Positions 6,706 through 14,220 of a stretch of 37,508 nucleotides of DNA are shown here, piece after piece. The DNA is from Stercoripulliclostridium_A sp964480195. GTDB lineage: Bacteria; Bacillota; Clostridia; Christensenellales; DTU072. Under the pieces are notes generated by a model, which made no database searches, had not been told where the DNA came from, and saw only the letters and a list, made by a program, of their open reading frames with translations. The DNA lies in NCBI GenBank assembly GCA_964480195.1, contig CAYZOJ010000006.1, positions 1-37,508 of the forward strand, in the 5' to 3' direction. The first letter of the stretch is position 1. The number at the start of each line of letters is the position of its first letter. The translations under genes were made by a program, and so were the position numbers.

Positions 6706-9036
6706 TTAGTTTTCGCCTTCCTCGGTATCTTTGAACTTATCGAGGTCGATGCCTTTGAAGAGATCCGCCATAGTGGCTCCGGTCGTTGCGGAGATGTACT
6801 CATGCGGTTCGTCGTCTTCGACTCTGGCTTCACGTCTGGGTTTGCGCTCGGAACGTCTGTCGTCGGCTTGGGTAGCTCTCTTGTTGAAACGTGCTACACG
6901 GCTCGGCTTATTGACGTCTTCGCCTTCGACTGCTTCTTCTGCAGGAGCTTCAACCGTCGGAGGATCGATCAACGCTTTGATGCTCAACGTAATCTTGTTC
7001 TTTTCGAAGCTTACGATCTTTGCTTCTACTTCATCGCCAATCTTAAGGACTTCAGCTGCGTTTGCAATCCACTTATGGCAAATTTCGCTTACGTGTACAA
7101 GACCGTCGATACCGGGTTCGATAGAAATGAATGCGCCGAACTCTTTAATTCTTTCAACTCTGCCCTTGATAACGTCACCGACATGATACTTTTCTGCCGC
7201 GAGTTCATAAGGTTGTTTTTGGAGTTGCTTATAGCCGAGAGAAACTTTATCGTTTTCTCTGTCTGCTTTAAGAACTACGAATTCGTACTTCTTGTTGAGT
7301 TCGAGAACGGTCGCGGGATCGTCAACCTTTGTCCAGCTGAGGTCGCTGATGTGGAGGAGGCAATCCTTATTCATAATAGATACGAATACGCCGAAATATT
7401 TGCCGTCTTTCATTGCAAAGCGTTTTACCTTGCCTTCTACGACGTTGTTTACTTGCATTGCATCCCAGAAAGCTTCTTCTTTAGCAACCTTTTCCTCTTC
7501 GAGGATGATACGTTGGCTTGCTACGATGCGCTTAGGATTGGGACGACGTTTTTCTTCGCCTTCTTCAGCAGCTTCTTCTTTGGGAGGAAGCATACGAAGA
7601 CGGAGCTTTTTGCCGATGTACTCTTCGAGGTTCTTTACGTATCCGATACGGATTTGGCTTGCGGGTACGAAAATGGTATAAGAACCGATCTTGCCGAGCA
7701 AACCGCCCTTAATAGCTTGGGTGATGGTAAGAGTGAACTCTTCGCCTTCTTTGATAGCTTTTACTGCTTCGTCTGCGACAAGAAGTTCGTCATATTTTTT
7801 CTTGGAAAGATTGATAGCCTTATTCTTGCTGTCGCCCTTGGGTATTATTATTGCCTGGAGATTATCGCCTATCGCATACTTGGTGGCATCGTAAGTTCCG
7901 TCAAGTTCCATTTCGTCTGCAGAAATGAAGCCGGAATCGTTCTTGCCGTTCAAATTTACGTAAACCGTAACGCCCGTAGGCTCGACGCTTTGAATAGTTG
8001 CCTTTACGACCATACCTTCGCGGTAAGATCTCGGAGCATATCCGCTCTTAAGAGCTTCTTCCATACTGGTGATTTCACCGGATTTCTTTTCCGTCTTTAC
8101 GGGAGCGACTTTAACTTCTTCCGCGACGGTTTCTTTTGCGGTAACTTCTTCGGTTTTGATCTCGTTCTCTTGAGCAAGATCTACAGGGTTGATTGTTTGA
8201 TCCATTGTGTTGATAACCTCCATAACCGACTCTTTCGGAGTCGATGCGCCCGCTAATATGCAAGGCTTTGTGATATTTTTTATATTTGCAACCGAGTTTA
8301 ATTCGGTGGCTTCCGATATTATGTAAACCTGTTCGCAACGGGATTTTGCAATTTGCGCAAGACGGCGTGTATTCGCGCTTTTTTGTTCTCCTACCACAAA
8401 CACGGCATCCGCAAACGAACTCAATTCTCTTGCTTCTGCTTGTTTACCTACTGTAGTATAACAAATAGTATTAAATATTACAAGCGTTTTTTGCGAGTTC
8501 CTCGCCGATATTTGTAAATTTTCGGCTACTTTTGCAAACGTTTCTCCGTCGAACGTCGTTTGAGCAAACAACGCAAACTTCTCGTAGCCCGAAGGAAGCG
8601 CATTATCGCTTTCGTTTACGACATACGATGTTCGAGCATAACCGCGCGTTCCCAAAATTTCACGATGTTCGGAATCTCCCGCAATCAATATGCAATATCC
8701 GTCGTCGGAATACTTTTTTACAAGTTCGTGGATTTTTTTTACGTTGGGACACGTCGCGTCCACGACATAAATTCCGCGCCTATCGCAATCGTCATATACG
8801 CGCGGATCCGCACCGTGAGCACTGATAATCAAAGTATCGCCCGAGATAAGTTTTTTTGCACTTTCGACACTCTCTATACCGTTTTGCCGAAGCATTTCGG
8901 TAATGCGCGAATTGTGTGCAAGTTCGCCCAAAACATAAACATTTTGGGCTTTTTTAGCAGTTTCAAGAGCAATTTTAATGGCTCTTTCGACACTCGGGCA
9001 AACGCCTATGTATTTAGAAACCGTTATTTTCGGCAT
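6706..9036 (-). CDS. ispH: IspH-ribosomal protein S1 fusion
   Basis: A 776-residue two-part protein of a kind known in Clostridia. Residues 1-277 are 4-hydroxy-3-methylbut-2-enyl diphosphate reductase, the [4Fe-4S] enzyme making IPP and DMAPP. The cluster cysteines lie in GVCPSVERAI, DATCPNV and NTICYTTVG; substrate histidines are in LGELAHN, ISAHG and GDSEHREI; and QTTFDGE and KSANTRRL are present. After a charged linker (278-340), four S1 RNA-binding domains follow at about 341-412, 430-500, 525-600 and 612-685. A charged, Arg-rich tail resembles the S1 tails of Firmicutes. The start overlaps the end of cmk by 13 bases. A ribosome binding site at the joint may allow a separate S1 product. 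Confidence 0.95.
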   Translation of the reverse strand: MPKITVSKYIGVCPSVERAIKIALETAKKAQNVYVLGELAHNSRITEMLRQNGIESVESAKKLISGDTLIISAHGADPRVYDDCDRRGIYVVDATCPNVKKIHELVKKYSDDGYCILIAGDSEHREILGTRGYARTSYVVNESDNALPSGYEKFALFAQTTFDGETFAKVAENLQISARNSQKTLVIFNTICYTTVGKQAEARELSSFADAVFVVGEQKSANTRRLAQIAKSRCEQVYIISEATELNSVANIKNITKPCILAGASTPKESVMEVINTMDQTINPVDLAQENEIKTEEVTAKETVAEEVKVAPVKTEKKSGEITSMEEALKSGYAPRSYREGMVVKATIQSVEPTGVTVYVNLNGKNDSGFISADEMELDGTYDATKYAIGDNLQAIIIPKGDSKNKAINLSKKKYDELLVADEAVKAIKEGEEFTLTITQAIKGGLLGKIGSYTIFVPASQIRIGYVKNLEEYIGKKLRLRMLPPKEEAAEEGEEKRRPNPKRIVASQRIILEEEKVAKEEAFWDAMQVNNVVEGKVKRFAMKDGKYFGVFVSIMNKDCLLHISDLSWTKVDDPATVLELNKKYEFVVLKADRENDKVSLGYKQLQKQPYELAAEKYHVGDVIKGRVERIKEFGAFISIEPGIDGLVHVSEICHKWIANAAEVLKIGDEVEAKIVSFEKNKITLSIKALIDPPTVEAPAEEAVEGEDVNKPSRVARFNKRATQADDRRSERKPRREARVEDDEPHEYISATTGATMADLFKGIDLDKFKDTEEGEN
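8203..8221 (-). promoter_or_regulatory. Internal ribosome binding site and ATG at the ispH/rpsA joint
   Basis: GGAGGT (8221-8216) lies ten bases before an in-frame ATG (8205-8203) encoding the M of MDQTINP, exactly where the IspH domain ends. Starting here would give a 499-residue S1-only protein. The motif is formed by ATG GAG GTT codons at the IspH C-terminus, so chance is possible. Confidence 0.45.
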
Positions 9037-9686
9037 AATCTTATAACCGAGTCGGCGACCTCGTCGATAGTCATATCCGACGTGTCGATATAGGTTGCGC
9101 CGTCGGCGACTTTGAGCGGAGAATTCTCTCTATTCATATCCTGATAATCCCTGCGCTCGATGTCTTCTAAAATTTCTTCAAACGTATGCGAAGTATCGCC
9201 TTTAAGAATAAGATCGTTCAAACGACGCGCAGCGCGAACTTCGGGTTTTGCGTCCATATACACTTTGACGTCGGCATTCGGCAAAACGACGGTACAAATA
9301 TCTCTGCCGTCAAGCACGCAATCGGTATGTTCGGCGATTTTTTGTTGTAAAGATACAAGTTTTGCCCTGACTTCGCCTATCTTAGATATCGTGGAAGCCG
9401 CCATACTTATGGGGTTTTCTCTGATGTGCGGTGTTACGTCGACGCCGTTTACGTAAATCTTTTGAAGTTCGCCTTCATACGCAACGGACATATCGACTTT
9501 ATCCAAAATAGCAAGTACCGCGGGGACGTCGTCGGGAGCAATTCCGAGCGTAAGCGCGTAATACGCAAGTCCACGGTACATCGCACCCGTATCGAGGTAG
9601 GCAATGCCTAACTTCTTTGCAATCAACTTGGAAATCGTACTTTTTCCGGCACCCGAAGGTCCGTCGATAGCGATGTTTAACGCCAT
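9024..9686 (-). CDS. cmk: Cytidylate kinase
   Basis: A 220-residue kinase that transfers phosphate from ATP to CMP or dCMP. The P-loop is GPSGAGKST at 9-17; YLDTGAMYRG follows, and the nucleotide-binding segment LDGRDICTVVLP and the Arg-rich lid (RRDYQDMNRENSP) are present. The length matches the family (about 220). AGGAGG stands a few bases before the ATG. It lies directly upstream of, and overlaps, ispH-rpsA; cmk-rpsA adjacency is widely conserved in bacteria and supports both calls. Confidence 0.96.
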   Translation of the reverse strand: MALNIAIDGPSGAGKSTISKLIAKKLGIAYLDTGAMYRGLAYYALTLGIAPDDVPAVLAILDKVDMSVAYEGELQKIYVNGVDVTPHIRENPISMAASTISKIGEVRAKLVSLQQKIAEHTDCVLDGRDICTVVLPNADVKVYMDAKPEVRAARRLNDLILKGDTSHTFEEILEDIERRDYQDMNRENSPLKVADGATYIDTSDMTIDEVADSVIRLCRK

Positions 9687-9695
9687 TTTATCCTC

Positions 9696-10955
9696 CTATG
9701 CATTCATTCCGGCGACATAGCCGGTAGATAACGCAATTTGTATATTGAACCCGCCGGTCAGCGCATCCACGTCTATGACCTCACCTGCAAAATACAGATT
9801 GTCATAAAGTTTACTACGCATCGTTTTGGGATTAATTTCTTTGACGGAAACTCCGCCCGACGTAACAATCGCGGTTTCTATCGGCGCGAGTCCGTCATAA
9901 CGGAAAGTCATTCGTTTCAGTAGGTCTACAAGAATCTTGCGTTCGGCTTTCGTTACGGAATTTACGGGTTTTTCCGCCACGATTCCGGAAGCGCGAACGA
10001 CGTACGGAATCATACTCTTAGGCAATAACGCATCGAGCGAATTACGGAACATTTTATTTCCCATAGCGCCGAAATCGGACAGAATACGCTTATCCAAAGT
10101 GGCGTCGTCAAGCGCCGGTTTTAAGTCTAAAACAAGTTTGATATCGGATGGTTCCATACGATTTACGGAAGACGACAAACTCAAAACAATCGGACCCGAG
10201 ATCCCGGTATCCGTAAACAACATTTCGCCGAATTCTTCCGAAATCTTTTTGCCGTCCGACTCCCCTATCGCCGTCAAACGAACGTTTTTTAAGCTTAAAC
10301 CCTCGGGAAACGGCAATTTTCTTGCACTTAAAAAACCGATAGGGCTTTCAATCCCGCCGAGTTCCAATGCCGACAAAGACGCAACCGGGGGTACTATCGT
10401 ATGCCCGATTTCTCTTATAATTCCGTACGCCGAACCGTCAGATCCGGTCTTTGGATAAGACACTCCGCCTACGGCAATCACGAGAGAATCGCAACTTATA
10501 TTTCCCCTGTTCGTTATTATCCGCGTTACGGAGCCACAAGACGCTTCGACCCCGACAAACGCCGTGTCGAGTTTAAGCTCGACGCCCTCTTCGTTGAGTT
10601 CTCTATAAAGTGCGTCAATGATGTCCGAACTTTTATCCGAAACGGGAAAAACTCTGCCTCCGCGTTCGACTTTAAGAGGCACTCCCAACGATTCGAAATA
10701 GTCCATTGTTTTACCGGAATCGAATTGGCGCATGGCGCCCATCAAAAATTTCGAATTGTTCTTTACGCAAGAAAGAAACTCGGAATATTCCGCCACGTTT
10801 GTAAGATTGCAACGCCCCTTGCCCGATATGTATAATTTTCTGCCGATTTTTGCGTTTTTATCTATTAAAATAACGTCGGCACCGTTCTTACGCGCGGTAA
10901 GAGCGCTCATTATTCCTGCAGGTCCGGCTCCGACTACTACAACGGTTTTTGTCAT
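9696..10955 (-). CDS. HI0933/BaiN-type flavoprotein (FAD-dependent oxidoreductase)
   Basis: A 419-residue protein of the HI0933-like family. The N-terminal Rossmann motif VVGAGPAGIMSALTARKNG is followed by the family mark KIGRKLYISGKGRCNLTN. The C-terminus has the FAD-binding segment NLYFAGEVIDVDALTGGFN. The physiological substrate of this family is mostly unknown; one relative (BaiN) reduces bile acid intermediates, which should not be assumed here. I chose the ATG at 10955 because it overlaps the surE stop as ATGA with GAGGG just upstream; the longer frame to 11045 lies inside surE. It sits among surE and cmk in the same transcription unit. Confidence 0.9.
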   Translation of the reverse strand: MTKTVVVVGAGPAGIMSALTARKNGADVILIDKNAKIGRKLYISGKGRCNLTNVAEYSEFLSCVKNNSKFLMGAMRQFDSGKTMDYFESLGVPLKVERGGRVFPVSDKSSDIIDALYRELNEEGVELKLDTAFVGVEASCGSVTRIITNRGNISCDSLVIAVGGVSYPKTGSDGSAYGIIREIGHTIVPPVASLSALELGGIESPIGFLSARKLPFPEGLSLKNVRLTAIGESDGKKISEEFGEMLFTDTGISGPIVLSLSSSVNRMEPSDIKLVLDLKPALDDATLDKRILSDFGAMGNKMFRNSLDALLPKSMIPYVVRASGIVAEKPVNSVTKAERKILVDLLKRMTFRYDGLAPIETAIVTSGGVSVKEINPKTMRSKLYDNLYFAGEVIDVDALTGGFNIQIALSTGYVAGMNA

Positions 10956-11698
10956 AAGTCCCTCTTTTTTAAGCTTTGCAACACCGCGTGCGAAGTATGA
11001 TCTGAAGTTATGGGCGTAATCGTAGGATAACCCGCGGCGTACCACTCGACGTCACAGTCCGAATCGTTTTCGGAAAATATCGGATTACCGACCAGCGTAT
11101 GCGGAATACCGTGTTCGTCAATATCTCCGACAAGATAAATATCGCTGAACGCGCGCTTGCCTATCTTGGTTAAAACGTGCTCTTTGTTGCCTATACGAGG
11201 ATTGTTTATATTTACGTTTAACGCATAATCGCTTGAAGAAAGCGACAAATAATAGTCTAAATTCGCCTTGAAAAATTCCGAAACGTAATCATAATCCGTA
11301 TCGACTTCCGGATTCGCGGATACGGCAATTGCTTTAATACCGAGAATGCTCGCTTCCATCGCCGCGGCACACGTCCCGGAATAAACGACGGTTGTACCTA
11401 TATTCGGTTCGGTATTTATACCGGAAATAACGAGATCAGGACAATTATTGCCGGCAAGTTCGACGCCGAGTTTTACGCAATCCGCCGGCGTTCCCGACAC
11501 GGAAAAACAATCGTAATCGGCATCGACTGCGATTTTTTTGAGATAAATCGGCTTTCCGAACGTCATAGCGTGCGCTTTACCGCTATTGCACTTAATCGGA
11601 GCGATGACGGTTACGTCGTGTTCCTTGCATAGAACACGTGCAAGCGCGTTAATGCCGTATGCGGAGTATCCGTCGTCGTTGGTCAAAAGTATCCGCAT
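10952..11698 (-). CDS. surE: 5'/3'-nucleotidase SurE
   Basis: A 248-residue metal-dependent nucleoside monophosphate phosphatase linked to stationary-phase survival. The N-terminus LLTNDDGYSAYGINAL holds the metal-binding DD pair; CNSGKAHAMT and SGTPADCVKLG follow, and VISGINTEPNIG carries the conserved Asn. The length matches the family (about 250). The start overlaps the rluB stop by one base (TAATG) and the stop overlaps the flavoprotein start (ATGA), so translation is probably coupled. Confidence 0.95.
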   Translation of the reverse strand: MRILLTNDDGYSAYGINALARVLCKEHDVTVIAPIKCNSGKAHAMTFGKPIYLKKIAVDADYDCFSVSGTPADCVKLGVELAGNNCPDLVISGINTEPNIGTTVVYSGTCAAAMEASILGIKAIAVSANPEVDTDYDYVSEFFKANLDYYLSLSSSDYALNVNINNPRIGNKEHVLTKIGKRAFSDIYLVGDIDEHGIPHTLVGNPIFSENDSDCDVEWYAAGYPTITPITSDHTSHAVLQSLKKRDL

Positions 11699-12405
11699 TA
11701 AAACCTCTTAATCAAATCTATCTCTCTGTCCGTAAGATATCTGCTCATACCTCTCCCGAGTCCGCCGAGTTTAAGGTCGCCTATCTGGATGCGTTTGAGG
11801 AACGCGACATTAAAGCCTATATACTCGAACATACGCCTAACTTGCCTGTTTTTACCCTCGAAAATGGTAATTTCTATACGGGATATACCCTCTTCGAAGC
11901 CGAGTTTTTTGATTTTGGCACGATGGGTGGTGATTCCGTCGAGTTCGATACCGTTACGGAGCTTGGCAAGTTCCGCTTCAGGCACGTCGCCTTCTACCTT
12001 TGCAACGTAAGTTTTGGGAATTTCGTGCGAAGGATGGGTGATTTTATACGCTAAATCACCGTCGTTGGTCAAAAGAACGAGCCCTTCCGTGTCATAATCC
12101 AGTCTGCCGATCGGGAACAATCTTTTATCCTTTTGGGGGATATAATCCATAACCGTTTTGCGACCTTTATCGTCTTTAACGGTAGTAACGCAACCCTTTG
12201 GTTTATTGAGCATTATGTAAACGTAACGATTTACGAGCGCAATTTTTTGCCCGTTGACCGTTACCGTATCGTTATCCGTGTTTATGTCTACGCCCAAAGT
12301 CGTAACCGTTCTGTTATTTACTTTGACGGCGCCGTCGGCTATGAGTTTATCGGCTCCGCGCCTCGAAGCGACACCGCATTCTGCTATATACTTGTTGAGT
12401 CTCAC
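11698..12405 (-). CDS. rluB: 23S rRNA pseudouridine synthase, RluB/RsuA family
   Basis: A 235-residue enzyme that isomerises uridine in ribosomal RNA. An S4 RNA-binding domain (about 1-60, RLNKYIAECGVASRRGADKLI) precedes the catalytic domain with the aspartate in IGRLDYDTEGLVLLTNDG and the C-terminal EGKNRQVRRMFEYIG motif. I chose the GTG at 12405: GAGGT lies five bases upstream and homologues begin with the same RLNKYIA segment. The longer frame uses a TTG at 12417 inside the preceding gene. RluB versus other RsuA-family members cannot be settled by eye. It is coupled to surE downstream. Confidence 0.9.
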   Translation of the reverse strand: MRLNKYIAECGVASRRGADKLIADGAVKVNNRTVTTLGVDINTDNDTVTVNGQKIALVNRYVYIMLNKPKGCVTTVKDDKGRKTVMDYIPQKDKRLFPIGRLDYDTEGLVLLTNDGDLAYKITHPSHEIPKTYVAKVEGDVPEAELAKLRNGIELDGITTHRAKIKKLGFEEGISRIEITIFEGKNRQVRRMFEYIGFNVAFLKRIQIGDLKLGGLGRGMSRYLTDREIDLIKRF

Positions 12406-12413
12406 ACTATACC

Positions 12414-13559
12414 TCAAAACGGGAATATTTTCTTTTCTATATTATATATAGTATATAATTTCTCGGTAAATATCAAGCGCTTGTTTACAAAAATTTTAAC
12501 CTCTCCGACGCTTTCTTCTCCGTTATGAGGCGCTTTTACCGATTCGACTGACTCAATCTCCGTCGTAATCTCCTCAGAACCGTCCTTTTTTAACGGATAA
12601 TATCTGTCCTCTTTTACGAATACGTCGGCTTTAACGCTAAAGAACGTCTGCTTGACTTTGATTTCACAAATCGGTTGAGTTTTATCCGCAACTTTGACCA
12701 TTTGATAGTTATCGTGCGCATAATCCATTAGTTCGGCACAAACGTTAAAGTAATCGTAAACATTAAGTGCGACGGCTACGACCTGCATCCCGTCACGTTC
12801 GCTTGACGCAATCAAGCACCTGCCGGCTTCCTTCGTATAACCCGTTTTAACGCCGTTAGCACCGTCATAACTATATAAAATGCGGTTCTTGTTTGCAAAA
12901 TAACGGGTTTCTTCTTCTCCGTCACCCTTTATGGTTATAGATTTTGTCGAAACTATCTCTTTAAAAACAGGATTCGCCATGCCGTATGCCGCGATGCACG
13001 CAAGATCGTACGCCGAAGTGTAATGCTCTTTTGCGGATAGCCCGTGCGGATTTACGAAATGCGTGTTTTTTAGCCCGAGTTCCGAAGCTTTATCGTTCAT
13101 CATTTGGGCAAAATCTTCTACACTTCCTGCTACGTGAACCGCAATGGCTACGGCTGCATCGTTACCGGAACGAAGCATAAGACCGTATAATAATTCTTTA
13201 AGCGTGAATTTTTCGCCTTCTTTAAGATAAATCGAACTGCCTTCGATACCTACGGCACATTTGGGAATGCTGACGACATCGTCAATATTTGCGTGTTCAA
13301 TCGCGACTATTGCCGTCATCGCCTTTGTCGTACTCGCCATAGGCAACCGCGCGGTAACGTTACTGCCTTTAAGCAACCTGCCGGAAGTCGCCTCGATTAC
13401 GACATAAGACGAGCCGTCAGACGCTTCCGCGACGGAATTAGCGTTAGGACCCCACATCCCCGCGGCGACAACGACCAAAACAATTATTGTCGCCGCTAAC
13501 AGCAACGCAATTACTTTTTGCGCATACTTTTTACGATTTGTTGAGCCGTGTTTAACCAT
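12414..13559 (-). CDS. D-alanyl-D-alanine carboxypeptidase (S11 family), copy 1
   Basis: A 381-residue penicillin-binding enzyme that trims the terminal D-Ala of peptidoglycan stem peptides. A cytoplasmic basic start is followed by a membrane or signal segment at about 14-35. The three active-site motifs are STTK (76-79), SGN (131-133) and KTG (239-241). The C-terminal part after about 290 is the usual beta-rich domain, without a clear amphipathic anchor. It resembles the DacF/DacB group found near scpAB in Clostridia. The first bases overlap a small upstream ORF (13511-13669), and the TGA overlaps the rluB ribosome binding site. Confidence 0.94.
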   Translation of the reverse strand: MVKHGSTNRKKYAQKVIALLLAATIIVLVVVAAGMWGPNANSVAEASDGSSYVVIEATSGRLLKGSNVTARLPMASTTKAMTAIVAIEHANIDDVVSIPKCAVGIEGSSIYLKEGEKFTLKELLYGLMLRSGNDAAVAIAVHVAGSVEDFAQMMNDKASELGLKNTHFVNPHGLSAKEHYTSAYDLACIAAYGMANPVFKEIVSTKSITIKGDGEEETRYFANKNRILYSYDGANGVKTGYTKEAGRCLIASSERDGMQVVAVALNVYDYFNVCAELMDYAHDNYQMVKVADKTQPICEIKVKQTFFSVKADVFVKEDRYYPLKKDGSEEITTEIESVESVKAPHNGEESVGEVKIFVNKRLIFTEKLYTIYNIEKKIFPF

Positions 13560-13669
13560 TTTTCAATACCGCCGACTTCGCTATTCGCTTCGATTTTTTC
13601 GGATTGTTCGGAAACGCTTTCTTTACGTTTTCCCAAACGCAGTTGTACGCTGAAAATTATATCTTGCAT
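13511..13669 (-). CDS. Small hypothetical protein, 52 residues
   Basis: A short ORF beginning MQDIIFSVQLRLGKRKES and ending VKSMRKK. It has a good ribosome binding site (GAGGTG five bases before the ATG), begins four bases after the stop of the upstream ORF, and its end overlaps the carboxypeptidase start by 49 bases in another frame. The middle is Glu/Ser-rich and the ends basic, with no signal peptide or membrane segment. I do not recognise a family. The tight packing suggests it is translated, perhaps only to couple the neighbours. Confidence 0.45.
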   Translation of the reverse strand: MQDIIFSVQLRLGKRKESVSEQSEKIEANSEVGGIEKWLNTAQQIVKSMRKK

Positions 13670-13673
13670 ATTA

Positions 13674-14183
13674 TCACCTCGCCAATAGTATCCGCGTTAC
13701 ATACGCTAATATACCAAAAAATTTAACATTCATAGCAACGGAAACGAACGCTATCGGCATAATCGGTGAGGGCGCAGAAATCGCTGTTTTTGCGCTAATC
13801 ACGCTATTATTTGCACATAAAGTATTCTCGTTTGAGCAAAAATTTATAATAAAAGTGGATTTTAGCGTATCCGACCAACCCAGTAAACGCAAATCAAAAG
13901 CAGTAAGCTCTACAACGTCGCGCGGAGGCAATCCCGTATCGAGAAATTTTAGTACAAGCTCTAAAATATCTTTGGTTTTATCAACAATGTCTTTGCGTAC
14001 TCCCGTATTCAGATCGTCGCCTGCGCTCTCGCCGTTCAAAAGCTTTTTACGCCTGCCCGTTTCAACCAAAAGTCCACCGCCCTCAACTCGCGACAGCCGA
14101 AACCTAAAAACAATCGCCCCTATTTTTATTTCGAGCTCGGCAACATTTTTATCAATTATCACACATCTAAAAAAAACCGCCAT
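13674..14183 (-). CDS. Hypothetical protein, possibly a truncated DUF2953-like protein
   Basis: An ORF of at most 169 residues. Its ATG at 14183 lies inside the terminator of the upstream gene, so a GTG at 14162 may be the real start; neither has a ribosome binding site. The C-terminal half has the pattern LRLLGWSDTLKST followed by a hydrophobic final third, weakly like DUF2953, the family commonly found between scpB and carboxypeptidase or ytfJ genes in Clostridia. The usual N-terminal membrane helix is missing, suggesting truncation. The stop is four bases before a small ORF with a good ribosome binding site. The family call rests mostly on position. Confidence 0.45.
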   Translation of the reverse strand: MAVFFRCVIIDKNVAELEIKIGAIVFRFRLSRVEGGGLLVETGRRKKLLNGESAGDDLNTGVRKDIVDKTKDILELVLKFLDTGLPPRDVVELTAFDLRLLGWSDTLKSTFIINFCSNENTLCANNSVISAKTAISAPSPIMPIAFVSVAMNVKFFGILAYVTRILLAR

Positions 14184-14202
14184 ACAAACAGTATGGCGGT
14201 TT
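14169..14202 (-). terminator. Terminator of the giant surface-protein gene
   Basis: On the - strand, AAACCGCCATAC (14202-14191) pairs perfectly with GTATGGCGGTTT (14185-14174) over TGTTT, followed by a run of eight Ts. It lies 19 bases after the giant gene's stop codon and covers the proposed ATG of the next ORF. Confidence 0.93.
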
Positions 14203-14220
14203 GCTCGTTATAAATTCGCT

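Noticed and set aside
6802..8256. A 484-codon ORF on the + strand opposite ispH-rpsA
   Set aside because: The - strand encodes textbook IspH and S1 motifs across the same bases; the + strand frame has Phe/Cys-rich low-quality sequence and no ribosome binding site, so it is a codon-usage shadow.
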